A DNA stretch of 20,115 nt, taken from positions 1-20,115 of the forward strand of contig JAHHSZ010000024.1 in assembly GCA_020024915.1 (NCBI GenBank), in the 5' to 3' direction. This document shows positions 6,818 through 14,096 of this stretch, piece after piece. The DNA is from Fusobacterium sp. (GTDB lineage: Bacteria > Fusobacteriota > Fusobacteriia > Fusobacteriales > Fusobacteriaceae). Position numbers and translations under genes: made by a program. Numbering within the stretch: position 1 is the stretch's first letter; each line of letters begins with the position of its first letter. The notes beneath the pieces were generated by a model, which saw nothing but the letters and a program-made list of their open reading frames with translations, was not told the origin of the DNA and searched no databases.

Positions 6818-8185
6818 ATGGAAAGATTAAGTGAATTACAGAAAAAGGATTTAAAATATATATTTCACCCTTGTTCTCAAATGAAAGACTATGAAGAGTT
6901 ACCACCTATGGTTATAAAAAAAGCTGAAGGAATATACTTAGAAGATGAATTTGGAAATAGATATATGGATTGTGTATCTAGCTGGTGGGTAAATCTTTTT
7001 GGTCATTGTAATCCTCGAATAAACAAGGTTATCAAAGATCAAATTGATAGTTTAGAGCATGTTTTATTTGTAAATTTCTCACATGAACCTGCTATAAGAT
7101 TAACTGAAGAGTTATCAAGAGTAGTTCCTAAAGGAATTGAAAAGTTTTTATTTGCAGATAATGGATCTTCCAGTATAGAAATGGCATTAAAGCTCAGTTT
7201 TCAATATCAACAACAAAAAGGAAATATAGAAAAAACAAAATTTATATCATTGACAAATGCATACCATGGAGAAACAGTGGGAGCATTAGGAGTTGGAGAT
7301 ATAGATATTTTTACAAAAACATATAGACCTTTAATAAAAGAGGGAATGAAAGCAGAAAAACCAGAATGTTATAGATGTCCTTATGGAGAGAACTTTGATT
7401 CTTGTGAGGCACAGTGTTTTGAAAAGATGAAGAAATTAATAGAGAAAAATCATAGAGAAGTATCAGCTGTCATTATAGAGCCAGTAGTTCAGGGAGCTGG
7501 TGGTATGAGAATATATTCACCAAAATACATAAAAAAGTTGAGAGAGTTAACTTTAAAGTATAATATACATTTAATAGCTGACGAGATAGCTGTTGGATTT
7601 GGACGAACAGGGAAGATGTTTGCTATGGAGCACTCTGGAGTGAGTCCAGATATTATGTGTATGTCTAAAGGGCTTACAGCTGGATATTATCCTATGGCAA
7701 TAGTTGGAATAACCCAAGAGATCTATGAGGGATTCTATGCTGATTATTTAGAGGGAAAATCTTTCTTACATTCACATACATATTCAGGTAATCCAATAGG
7801 TTGTAGAATTGCTCTAGAGGTATTAAATATATTTAAAGATGAGAATATACTAGAGGTCATTGAGAGAAAGGGTATATATCTAAGAGAAAGAGCAGAGTCA
7901 CTATTTAAAGATCATAAATATATCGGTGAATATAGACAAATTGGAATGATAGGAGCATTGGAATTTGTAGCTGATAAAGAGAGCAAAGAGCTATTTCCAA
8001 GTGAAGATAGAGTAGGTTATGAGATATATAAGATAGCATTAAAGAAGGGGGCTTTATTGAGACCACTAGGAAATGTAATATATTTTATGCCACCATACAT
8101 AATAACGGAAGATGAGATAGACCAAATGTTAAAAATATGTAAGGAATCTATTGATGAGTATGTTAATAGGAGAGAAAATGAATAG
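6818..8185 (+). CDS. bioA: 7,8-diaminononanoate synthase (KAPA aminotransferase)
   Basis: This 455-residue class III PLP aminotransferase converts 8-amino-7-oxononanoate to 7,8-diaminononanoate. The BioA signature SSWWVNLFGH is at 54-63, NGSSSIEMALK at 115-125, and IADEIAVGFGRTG at 253-265 with Asp255 for the PLP nitrogen. Lys284 in SKGLTAGYYP is the Schiff-base lysine. Residues 184-200 hold a four-cysteine segment (C184, C187, C196, C200) that also occurs in Firmicute-type BioA. E. coli BioA uses S-adenosylmethionine as amino donor and B. subtilis BioA uses lysine. Which donor is used here cannot be told by eye. The gene lies between bioD (three-base gap) and bioF (8-base overlap). Confidence 0.94.
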   Translation: MERLSELQKKDLKYIFHPCSQMKDYEELPPMVIKKAEGIYLEDEFGNRYMDCVSSWWVNLFGHCNPRINKVIKDQIDSLEHVLFVNFSHEPAIRLTEELSRVVPKGIEKFLFADNGSSSIEMALKLSFQYQQQKGNIEKTKFISLTNAYHGETVGALGVGDIDIFTKTYRPLIKEGMKAEKPECYRCPYGENFDSCEAQCFEKMKKLIEKNHREVSAVIIEPVVQGAGGMRIYSPKYIKKLRELTLKYNIHLIADEIAVGFGRTGKMFAMEHSGVSPDIMCMSKGLTAGYYPMAIVGITQEIYEGFYADYLEGKSFLHSHTYSGNPIGCRIALEVLNIFKDENILEVIERKGIYLRERAESLFKDHKYIGEYRQIGMIGALEFVADKESKELFPSEDRVGYEIYKIALKKGALLRPLGNVIYFMPPYIITEDEIDQMLKICKESIDEYVNRRENE

Positions 8186-9296
8186 AAAAGACTTAGTAGA
8201 GGAGTTAAATAGATTAAAAGAGAGTTCAAATTATAGAAGTTTAGTCACTCATAGTAAAGCTACCTTAAATCTATCATCTAATGATTATCTAGGAATAGGA
8301 AGCGATAAAAACTTGAGAGAGGAGTTTTACAAAAATTATCTTCCTAGTTTATCTTCTAGCTCTTCAAGACTAATAGATGGATCTTATAAGGAGATAATGG
8401 AACTTGAGAAAAGAGCAGAAGAGATATATGGAAAGCCATGTATTATGTTTAATTCAGGTTATGATGCAAATTCATCTTTGATTGAGACATTTAGTACAAA
8501 AGATACTTTAATTCTCACAGATAGGTTAAATCATGCAAGTATTTATGATGGAATAGTACATAGTAAAGCTACTTTTTTGAGATATAAACATCTGGATCTT
8601 ATAAATTTAGAAGAGTTATTAAAAAAATATAGAAATATGTATGATGACATTTTAGTGATTTCAGAAAGTATTTACAGTATGGATGGGGATAATGCTGATA
8701 TTGAAAAACTAGTTTCTTTGAAAAAAAGATACAAATTTAATCTTATGATTGATGAGGCCCACTCATATGGCGTACATGGGTATGGAATCAGCTATAATTT
8801 AAATCTTGTAAAAGATATAGACTTTCTTGTGATTCCATTGGGAAAGGGTGGAGGTTCAGTTGGAGCTATGGTATTTTGTGAAGGAGAGTTTAAAGAGTAT
8901 ATAGTGAATAGAAGTAGAAAATTTATATACTCTACAGCACTTCCACCTATTAATAGCTGTTGGAATCTTTTTATTCTCAATAGAATGAATGACTTTGAAG
9001 AGAGAAGAGCAAAGTTAGAGATATTGAAAAACTATACTTTAAAACTATTGAAAGAGAGTGGCATAAAAACTGAATCAACTACACATATTATTAGTATAGT
9101 TATTGGAGATAATGAGAGAGTAGTTAAAATATCTGATAAGCTGAGGAGAAAAGGGTATATACTTTATCCAATAAAAGAGCCTACAGTACCAAAGGGAACA
9201 GCCAGATTTAGAATAGGGTTGAACCCGAATATAACACATGCAGAGATAGAAAAGTTTATAGAGGAGCTAAAAGATGAAATTAATTCTGTTCTTTAA
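8178..9296 (+). CDS. bioF: 8-amino-7-oxononanoate synthase
   Basis: The product condenses pimeloyl-ACP (or pimeloyl-CoA) with alanine, releasing CO2, to give 8-amino-7-oxononanoate. It has 372 residues from the ATG at 8178, which follows AGGAGAG at 8168-8174. The frame stays open upstream to an ATG at 8151, but that start would add residues lying within the bioA 3' end and has no ribosome site. Family marks are LSSNDYLG (32-39), SSSSRLIDGS (60-69), FNSGYDAN (91-98), His119 in LNHAS, MIDEAHSYGVHG (190-201) and the PLP lysine Lys223 in PLGKGGGSVGA. The end of the gene overlaps the start of bioG by 23 bases. Confidence 0.94.
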   Translation: MNRKDLVEELNRLKESSNYRSLVTHSKATLNLSSNDYLGIGSDKNLREEFYKNYLPSLSSSSSRLIDGSYKEIMELEKRAEEIYGKPCIMFNSGYDANSSLIETFSTKDTLILTDRLNHASIYDGIVHSKATFLRYKHLDLINLEELLKKYRNMYDDILVISESIYSMDGDNADIEKLVSLKKRYKFNLMIDEAHSYGVHGYGISYNLNLVKDIDFLVIPLGKGGGSVGAMVFCEGEFKEYIVNRSRKFIYSTALPPINSCWNLFILNRMNDFEERRAKLEILKNYTLKLLKESGIKTESTTHIISIVIGDNERVVKISDKLRRKGYILYPIKEPTVPKGTARFRIGLNPNITHAEIEKFIEELKDEINSVL

Positions 9297-9858
9297 TGGA
9301 TGGGGTATGGATGAGAGAGTTGTAGAAGATGTAGAGTTGACTAATGACTATGTTGTGAAAATTTTAAATTATCCCTACACAATCTCTATAGACTTAGATA
9401 AATATGAGGATATAGTACTTGTAGGTTGGTCATTTGGTTGTTACTATTTGAGTAAGTTTGTATTGAGTCAGGAGAGAAAATTTAAAAAAGTGGTAGCTAT
9501 CAATGGAAATGGAGAGGTCATTGGAAAAAATGGGATCAATCCTAAGATGTTTGAGTATACATTATCTAGTCTCACTCCAGAAACTCTGTTAAAATTTTAT
9601 GAAAATATGGGGATAAAGAGTGAATTTAAAAAACCCGTAAAGAAGTTTGAAGAGATAAAAAATGAATTGGAATATTTTAAAGCCAATTATAAACCTATTG
9701 AAAATGTTTTTACAGAAATAATAATTGGAAGAGATGATAGAATTATACCAAGTTTAAAGCAAAAAAGATATTGTAAGGAGAAAGGAATTTTGTATAAAGA
9801 GTTAGATATGGGACACTATCCTTTTGATATTATAAGGTCTTGGGGGGAAATAATATGA
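9274..9858 (+). CDS. bioG: Pimeloyl-ACP methyl ester esterase, BioG type (DUF452)
   Basis: This 194-residue alpha/beta hydrolase belongs to the BioG (DUF452) family. It begins with LILFFNGWGMDE, the usual oxyanion-hole region of BioG. Ser53 in GWSFG is the nucleophile, Asp154 or Asp155 in IGRDDRIIP the acid, and His181 in DMGHYPFD the base. BioG removes the methyl ester that BioC puts on the growing pimeloyl chain, so it fills the BioH role of E. coli. GAGGAG at 9261-9266, seven bases before the ATG, supports the start. The TGA overlaps the bioC start in an ATGA arrangement. Position between bioF and bioC agrees with the assignment. Confidence 0.9.
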   Translation: MKLILFFNGWGMDERVVEDVELTNDYVVKILNYPYTISIDLDKYEDIVLVGWSFGCYYLSKFVLSQERKFKKVVAINGNGEVIGKNGINPKMFEYTLSSLTPETLLKFYENMGIKSEFKKPVKKFEEIKNELEYFKANYKPIENVFTEIIIGRDDRIIPSLKQKRYCKEKGILYKELDMGHYPFDIIRSWGEII

Positions 9859-10520
9859 ATTTTGATAAAAAGTATTCCAGCTATGAAGAAAATGCTAAGG
9901 TACAGAAAGAGGTAGCTTTAAAGCTCGTGAAATTTTTGCAGGAGAAAGGGGTAAAAAAAGATAAAAATGTTTTAGAAATTGGTTGTGGAACAGGGATGTT
10001 TACTAGAGAATTTATCAGAGAGTTTAATCCTAAAAGTTTAACTTTAAATGATATGTATAATGTTGAAAGTTATTTAAAGGATATAAATTATGATAAATTT
10101 ATACTTGGAAATATAGAGGAATTGAATATACCAAAAAGTGATTTAATAGTGTCAAGCTCTGTTTTTCAATGGATAAATAATTTTACTAAAGTGATGGAAG
10201 AGATTTCAAAATCTACTACAGAGTTGGGATTTTCTATGTATTTAGAAGGAAATTTAGAGGAAATAAAGGAGCATTTTGGTATTTCATTGGGATATTTAAC
10301 ATTAGATAATGTAATTGAGATTTTAACAAGTCTTTACTCAAAAGTAAAGTGGAAAAAAGAGAGTATAGAGATAAACTTTTCAACTCCTTTAGATGCTTTA
10401 AGACATTTGAAGAATACAGGAGTTACAGGATTTGAAAGAAGCAATGTTGGAAAAGTAAGAAGTTATGATAAAACTGTTTTAACATATTCTGTAGGATATT
10501 TTTATTGTAGTCTATTATAA
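9855..10520 (+). CDS. bioC: Malonyl-ACP O-methyltransferase
   Basis: The 221-residue product is a SAM-dependent class I methyltransferase that methylates the free carboxyl of malonyl-ACP, letting the fatty-acid machinery elongate it to pimeloyl-ACP methyl ester. The N-terminal FDKKYSSYEENAKVQKEVA region is typical of BioC. The SAM motif VLEIGCGTG is at 39-47, and SSSVFQWINN matches the conserved post-II region of BioC. The frame is open to a TTG at 9840, but the ATG at 9855 with GGGGGA just upstream is the better start and gives the ATGA junction with bioG. It is the last gene of the biotin operon. With BioG it makes the pathway complete from malonyl-ACP. Confidence 0.92.
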   Translation: MNFDKKYSSYEENAKVQKEVALKLVKFLQEKGVKKDKNVLEIGCGTGMFTREFIREFNPKSLTLNDMYNVESYLKDINYDKFILGNIEELNIPKSDLIVSSSVFQWINNFTKVMEEISKSTTELGFSMYLEGNLEEIKEHFGISLGYLTLDNVIEILTSLYSKVKWKKESIEINFSTPLDALRHLKNTGVTGFERSNVGKVRSYDKTVLTYSVGYFYCSLL

Positions 10521-10581
10521 ATTTGACTATTTAAATGTATAGATTAATGTAAAAAAATTGAGGAATTATGTAATTTATGAA

Positions 10582-10686
10582 AAGAAGTTAGATTAACTTA
10601 GCAAAATTGAGCACCCTAAATAGAATAAAGTTAAGATTTAAACTTTGTATTTTTTAGTGAAATAAGCTATAGTTAATCAACTTCTT
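10582..10686. repeat. Long-armed imperfect inverted repeat between convergent bioC and the biotin ligase
   Basis: The left arm AAGAAGTTAGATTAACT (10582-10598) and right arm AGTTAATCAACTTCTT (10671-10686) pair with a single bulged base, and AGC/GCT pairs extend the helix inward after a small internal loop. The 72-base interior holds a weaker hairpin at 10627-10646 followed by a T6 run (10650-10655) that could end bioC transcripts. ATGTAATT occurs on both sides (10568-10575 and 10690-10697). No coding frame is apparent in the 216-base gap at 10521-10736. The structure could be a terminator region, a small RNA, or a miniature mobile-element remnant. Confidence 0.6.
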
Positions 10687-10689
10687 GAA

Positions 10690-10713
10690 ATGTAATTAAA
10701 ATAAAAATTACAT
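10690..10713 (-). terminator. Hairpin downstream of the biotin ligase gene (weak terminator)
   Basis: A perfect 8-bp stem, ATGTAATT / AATTACAT, closes an eight-base A/T loop, 24 bases past the minus-strand stop codon of the ligase gene. The stem is almost all A-T, and only three T residues follow on the minus strand, so termination is plausible but weak. Confidence 0.35.
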
Positions 10714-10736
10714 AGCTACTTAACAGAGGTGTGTAC

Positions 10737-11456
10737 CTAACTATTAGATTTTAAAATATGTATTTCTCCTATATTAAAAAGTGTATTTTTATTTTCAATG
10801 TTGACTACAAGTTGTCCACTATCATGTATTTCTAAGGCTTTTCCTTGTTTTAAACTCCTATTTTCAAAACGAATTTCAATATTTTTATTATAAAGATAAT
10901 TTTTTATATTTAATTCAAGTAGTATTTTATCCCAGTTTCCAGTGAGATAAAATGTTAAATCTTTTTTAAAATTTTCTATAATTAGGAGAATTATTTCTTC
11001 TATTTTATATTCCTTTAAAGTTATTTCTTTTAATGATATTGCTATTTTTTTAATATCATCTTTTATTTTATTATTGATATTTAATCCAATCCCAATGATA
11101 AAATATTCTCCAACTTTTTCTATTAAAATTCCACTTAGTTTTTTATCAAATAAGTAGATATCATTTGTCCATTTAAACATAAAATTTAATTTTGGTTCAA
11201 TTTTTTCTAGGGTTTTCATGAGAGAATATCCAGCAACTAAAGATAATTTTGTGTATTTTTCAAAGTCAATGTTTTTATCTTCTTTTAAGAGAAAGCTAAA
11301 ATATGCACCACCTTCTTCTGAAAACCATTTATTTCCTCGACGTCCTCTACCAAGAGTTTGAGTTTTAGCTATTGCTACATCATACTCTTGTTTTTCTTTT
11401 AAATTTTTTAAAAAAATATTGGTTGAATCTATACTATCAAATTTAAATATTTTCAT
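10737..11456 (-). CDS. birA: Biotin-[acetyl-CoA-carboxylase]-type protein ligase lacking the HTH domain
   Basis: This 239-residue enzyme activates biotin with ATP to biotinyl-AMP and transfers it to the lysine of biotin carriers, here most obviously Lys79 of the carrier at 15804-16142. Marks are DSTN at 10-13, the biotinyl-AMP loop GRGRRGNKW at 36-44, KWTNDI at 95-100 and KLSGILIEK with Lys106. A small C-terminal domain follows. The catalytic domain starts at residue 1, so there is no N-terminal winged helix as in E. coli BirA. This is a group I ligase and should not repress the biotin operon itself. TAAGGAGAT (11461-11469, read on the minus strand) supports the start. It runs toward bioC and away from the GntR gene. 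Confidence 0.92.
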   Translation of the reverse strand: MKIFKFDSIDSTNIFLKNLKEKQEYDVAIAKTQTLGRGRRGNKWFSEEGGAYFSFLLKEDKNIDFEKYTKLSLVAGYSLMKTLEKIEPKLNFMFKWTNDIYLFDKKLSGILIEKVGEYFIIGIGLNINNKIKDDIKKIAISLKEITLKEYKIEEIILLIIENFKKDLTFYLTGNWDKILLELNIKNYLYNKNIEIRFENRSLKQGKALEIHDSGQLVVNIENKNTLFNIGEIHILKSNS

Positions 11457-11507
11457 TAAAATCTCCTTAAGAATATTTATACTATTTTAATTTTTTGAAT
11501 AATAACC

Positions 11508-11536
11508 ATTATACAATTTTTTTTCTCATATTGAAA
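11508..11536 (-). promoter_or_regulatory. Probable promoter of the biotin ligase gene
   Basis: Read on the minus strand, a perfect TATAAT (11513-11508) lies 17 bases from a weak TTTCAA -35 box (11536-11531). The predicted start is about 45 bases upstream of the ATG at 11456. Confidence 0.45.
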
Positions 11537-11570
11537 GTATTACTTGGAAAATATTTTTTAAAATATAGCA

Positions 11571-11599
11571 TTGACACTAAAAGATATAAAGTGTAAAAT
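11571..11599 (+). promoter_or_regulatory. Promoter of the gntR gene
   Basis: A perfect -35 box TTGACA (11571-11576), a 17-base spacer and TAAAAT (11594-11599). The TTG of the -35 box happens to open the gntR frame and should not be taken as a start codon. The last base of the -10 box is the first base of the operator at 11599. Confidence 0.8.
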
Positions 11600-11613
11600 G
11601 TATACACAATACA
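11599..11613 (+). promoter_or_regulatory. GntR operator in the gntR promoter (probable autoregulation)
   Basis: The sequence TGTATACACAATACA is an inverted repeat TGTAT-N5-ATACA; one further flanking A-T pair makes a 17-bp palindrome at 11598-11614. It abuts the -10 box, so bound protein would block transcription start. The same layout recurs before oadA (14023-14037), and one arm recurs before citS (13871-13885). TGTATAC-type palindromes are usual for GntR/FCD-family regulators. Confidence 0.7.
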
Positions 11614-11630
11614 TTGGAGAGGTTAAAATT

Positions 11631-12281
11631 ATGATAATTGAAAAAAATAAATCTATACGAGAGAAAGTCTATGATACATTAAAACAATTTATAATTGATG
11701 GTGTGATAAATCCTGGAGAAAGAATTATAGAAACGGAATATTCTAAAAAATTTCAGATAAGTAGAACTCCTATAAGAGAAGCTATCAGAATGCTTGAACT
11801 TGAAGGATTGGTAGAGACCAAATCTACTGGTGGAGTTGTTGTAAAAGTATTTACGATAAATGATGTACTTGAAATATATAAAATTAGAATAGCTCTTGAA
11901 ACTATTATTCTTGAAGAAGTAATAAAAAATGTTACAACAAAGGATCTTGAAGAGCTTGATAAAATTTTAGAAATTACTAAAAAAGAATTAGAGGATTTTA
12001 AAAGTGTCAAGATATTTGAACTTTTTACACTTTTTAACGAGACATTGTATAGGATTGCTGATCTTCCCAAAGTTTCTGACTTAATACATAAGGTGAACCT
12101 TTATTTGAAAAGATTTAGAAAACTTTCTATTACTGATATTTCAAGAAAAATTAGTGCCTATGAAGATCATGTGGCAATATTAGATGCTATAAAAGAAAAG
12201 GATATAAATAAGGCCATTATAGTTAATAGAGGTCATCTTGAAGCATCTATGAAATTTATTTTAAAAAGTTATAGTTTGTAA
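11631..12281 (+). CDS. GntR-family (FCD domain) transcriptional regulator of citrate genes
   Basis: The 216-residue protein has an N-terminal winged helix (about 5-72), with SIREKVYDTLKQFIIDG, ISRTPIREAIRMLELEGLV and the wing TKSTGGVVV. An all-helical FCD effector domain (about 78-210) follows. Of the usual FCD metal ligands, histidines are seen in YEDHVAILDAI and NRGHLEAS. The place of the first D-x-x-F-H motif reads FTLFN, so an Asp and a His appear lost. The ATG at 11631 follows GGAGAGG (11616-11622). Longer starts would include its own promoter. It sits beside citS and close to the citrate operon, and matching palindromes lie in the promoter regions of all three. In Enterococcus faecalis a GntR protein, CitO, controls a similar citrate cluster. 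Citrate as effector is inferred. Confidence 0.88.
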   Translation: MIIEKNKSIREKVYDTLKQFIIDGVINPGERIIETEYSKKFQISRTPIREAIRMLELEGLVETKSTGGVVVKVFTINDVLEIYKIRIALETIILEEVIKNVTTKDLEELDKILEITKKELEDFKSVKIFELFTLFNETLYRIADLPKVSDLIHKVNLYLKRFRKLSITDISRKISAYEDHVAILDAIKEKDINKAIIVNRGHLEASMKFILKSYSL

Positions 12282-12395
12282 AAATATTAAATATCTAATT
12301 TTGTTGTATTATTACTTAATTCTTGTAGTAAAGTATAGAGGAACAAGGATAAAAGAGTGAATAATTGTAACTACTCAGGTCTGATATAGAAATTT

Positions 12396-12429
12396 AAGAC
12401 TTTCTTCAAAAAATTTTGAAGAAAGTCTT
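12396..12429. terminator. Long perfect hairpin in the gntR/citS convergent gap
   Basis: A perfect stem of up to 16 bp starts with AAGACTTTCTTC and ends with GAAGAAAGTCTT; the central A/T bases are likely to open into the loop. It begins 115 bases after the gntR stop codon. TTTATATAAT follows on the plus strand, so it probably ends gntR transcripts. The intervening 12282-12395 stretch has no ATG-initiated frame and may be an untranslated tail or a small RNA. Confidence 0.65.
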
Positions 12430-12441
12430 TATATAATAAAA

Positions 12442-12470
12442 TTCCCACTAAACCTTAGGTTTAGTGGGAA
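12442..12470 (-). terminator. Terminator of citS; hairpin with IS200/IS605-like look
   Basis: A perfect 13-bp stem, TTCCCACTAAACC / GGTTTAGTGGGAA, closes a three-base loop 11 bases after the minus-strand stop codon of citS. On the minus strand it runs into TTTTATTATAT, as expected of a terminator. Its TCCCAC/GTGGGA base resembles the hairpin at 2627-2648. Confidence 0.75.
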
Positions 12471-12481
12471 AAATTTAAAAA

Positions 12482-13834
12482 TTAAGCAAATAATCCAAAA
12501 ATTATAGAACCAAGAATAAGCATCATTGCTCCTCCAACTCTCGAAGATATTTGAGCAAAAGATATAAGTTCCATTCTGTCAGCAGCTCCAAGCACCGCAA
12601 TATCTCCAGACCCACCTCTATTTGCCATACAAAGTCCTGCAGTTATAGCAGCTTCAATTGGATAAAATCTCATTGTTCTTGAAACTAACATTATAAGAAT
12701 AACAGCACCTAGTACAATTGCAACAGCTATTACTAAGTTAGCAGGGGATAAAGCATTTATAATTTCTTGTACATTTGTTCCAAAACCTACAGCACCCATT
12801 AAAATCCAAATTGTATGTTTTGAAAAGAATGTTTGCATATTCTTAGCCCCAGCTTTTAATGCTGGAGGTATGATATCAAGCATATTTAAAATAATCGTAT
12901 ATATTACTAAGAAAGCAAGTCTATGCATTTCAAAATTTAATTTTAAAGAACTCCAAATAACTGATGAAAGATGTGAGAACATAAATAAGACCCCAGTTAA
13001 CATAAGTGCTGCAGCAAATTCTTTTTGTCCAACTTCAATTTTTTCAACTTCCTTATCCTGTACAGCTTTTTTATTGTCATCTAATATCAATTTACCATTA
13101 CCACTCAAAGAAGGTTTTTTCTTTCCTAATTCTTTTAAAAGTGCACCAGTTAGTATTGCAATAACGTTTGCAATAGTTAATATTGATATTGCAAAAGCAA
13201 ACCAATCTTTAGGATCTCCACCTGTTTTTTGAGCCCACATTTCAGACATAGGAATTGCTCCAGCTCCAGTACCACCACCCATAATAGGTAAAACATAGTT
13301 CATCACGATATCAATCGGAGATTTACCAAATATAAATCCAGCTAACACTCCACCAATAGTAGCCCCAATAACACCTGTGATGATTAAAGGAATATATCCA
13401 CTTATAGCTTGTAATAAAGTTTTTCTATTAACAGTAAGTACAGATCCTACTATCAATGCAGGAATAAATAGTTCTAAAAAATTTACAGGTTGCTTTCCAT
13501 AAAATGTATTAATTGCCTTTAAAACAGGGGCAGGCACTAACTTATATGTACCCATAAGTGCTGAAATAAAAAATACTAGAACAGTACCACCACCAATGTA
13601 ATCATTCCAAATAGGAATTCTATCACCAATTTCACCAAATAAAATCCCAAATACTCCTAAAATTGTAAAAATAACTAAGAAATTTTCACGCAGAAATCCA
13701 GGTTCTTTTCCATCAAATGGAGTATAAACAATAATACACACTAAAACTAATAAAGTTGCAAATATAGGTAAAGTAAAACCACTCCATTTTGCTTCTTTAC
13801 AATTTAGTAATTCAGAAAAATTTTTTTTAGCCAT
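12482..13834 (-). CDS. citS: Citrate/2-hydroxycarboxylate:Na+ symporter, CitS (2HCT) family
   Basis: The 450-residue membrane protein belongs to the 2-hydroxycarboxylate transporter family (CitS, MaeN, CimH). Both re-entrant-loop signatures are present: GGGTGAGAIPMS at 186-197 and MANRGGSGDIAVLGAADRM at about 403-421. Arg432 in AQISSRVGGAMM is at the place of the substrate-binding Arg428 of Klebsiella CitS. Each half has several membrane helices, joined by a polar loop at about 240-275. Na+-coupled citrate uptake is the likely role given the neighbouring citrate lyase genes, though malate is also handled by this family. CAAGGAG, seven bases before the start on the minus strand, supports the ATG. 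The gene diverges from the oad-cit operon, and its promoter overlaps a GntR-type half-site. Confidence 0.92.
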   Translation of the reverse strand: MAKKNFSELLNCKEAKWSGFTLPIFATLLVLVCIIVYTPFDGKEPGFLRENFLVIFTILGVFGILFGEIGDRIPIWNDYIGGGTVLVFFISALMGTYKLVPAPVLKAINTFYGKQPVNFLELFIPALIVGSVLTVNRKTLLQAISGYIPLIITGVIGATIGGVLAGFIFGKSPIDIVMNYVLPIMGGGTGAGAIPMSEMWAQKTGGDPKDWFAFAISILTIANVIAILTGALLKELGKKKPSLSGNGKLILDDNKKAVQDKEVEKIEVGQKEFAAALMLTGVLFMFSHLSSVIWSSLKLNFEMHRLAFLVIYTIILNMLDIIPPALKAGAKNMQTFFSKHTIWILMGAVGFGTNVQEIINALSPANLVIAVAIVLGAVILIMLVSRTMRFYPIEAAITAGLCMANRGGSGDIAVLGAADRMELISFAQISSRVGGAMMLILGSIIFGLFA

Positions 13835-13870
13835 ACTAATCTCCTTGTTTTGAATAAATTTTTAATTCTT

Positions 13871-13905
13871 TAAATACAGTATACAGTTTTTTTTATAAAA
13901 GTCAA
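13871..13905 (-). promoter_or_regulatory. citS promoter with overlapping GntR half-site
   Basis: On the minus strand, TTGACT (13905-13900), a 16-base spacer and TATACT (13883-13878) form a good promoter about 44 bases upstream of the citS ATG. The -10 box lies inside TGTATAC (13885-13879), which repeats one arm of the operators at 11599 and 14023. The full 15-base window at 13871-13885 reads, on the plus strand, TAAAT-ACAGT-ATACA, an imperfect palindrome. Confidence 0.68.
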
Positions 13906-13988
13906 CAATTTTTTTTAAAATCAAACGTTTAAAAACTAAGAATAATGTAGTAAAATAGCACGTGCAATAAAATTATAATAATTATATA

Positions 13989-14016
13989 TTGACAAAAATA
14001 AAAAAAATAGTATAAT
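13989..14016 (+). promoter_or_regulatory. Promoter of the oad-cit operon
   Basis: Consensus boxes TTGACA (13989-13994) and TATAAT (14011-14016) are separated by 16 bases. Transcription would start near 14023, inside the operator, leaving a leader of about 75 bases before oadA. Confidence 0.85.
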
Positions 14017-14022
14017 TTTCAA

Positions 14023-14037
14023 TGTATACAATATACA
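14023..14037 (+). promoter_or_regulatory. GntR operator at the start site of the oad-cit operon
   Basis: TGTATACAATATACA is a perfect palindrome with six-base half-sites TGTATA / TATACA and a three-base centre. It lies six bases after the -10 box, across the expected start site, which favours repression. It matches the operator of gntR at 11599-11613 in length and outer bases. Confidence 0.72.
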
Positions 14038-14096
14038 GATTTTAATGTGTCATATACTTAGATTTTGTAAAACAATTTGTATTTTGGAGGTAGATA

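Noticed and set aside
8151..8177. bioF start at ATG 8151
   Set aside because: It lies inside bioA without a ribosome site, while AGGAGAG precedes the ATG at 8178.
9840..9854. bioC start at TTG 9840
   Set aside because: The added codons read through the GGGGGA ribosome site. The ATG at 9855 gives the ATGA junction with bioG and a normal BioC N-terminus.
11571..11630. Longer gntR reading frame starting at TTG 11571
   Set aside because: That TTG is part of the TTGACA -35 box, and the added residues would span the promoter and operator. The ATG at 11631 has a good ribosome site.
12870..13232. Plus-strand 120-codon frame inside citS
   Set aside because: It is antisense to a clear 2HCT transporter and has no family signature.
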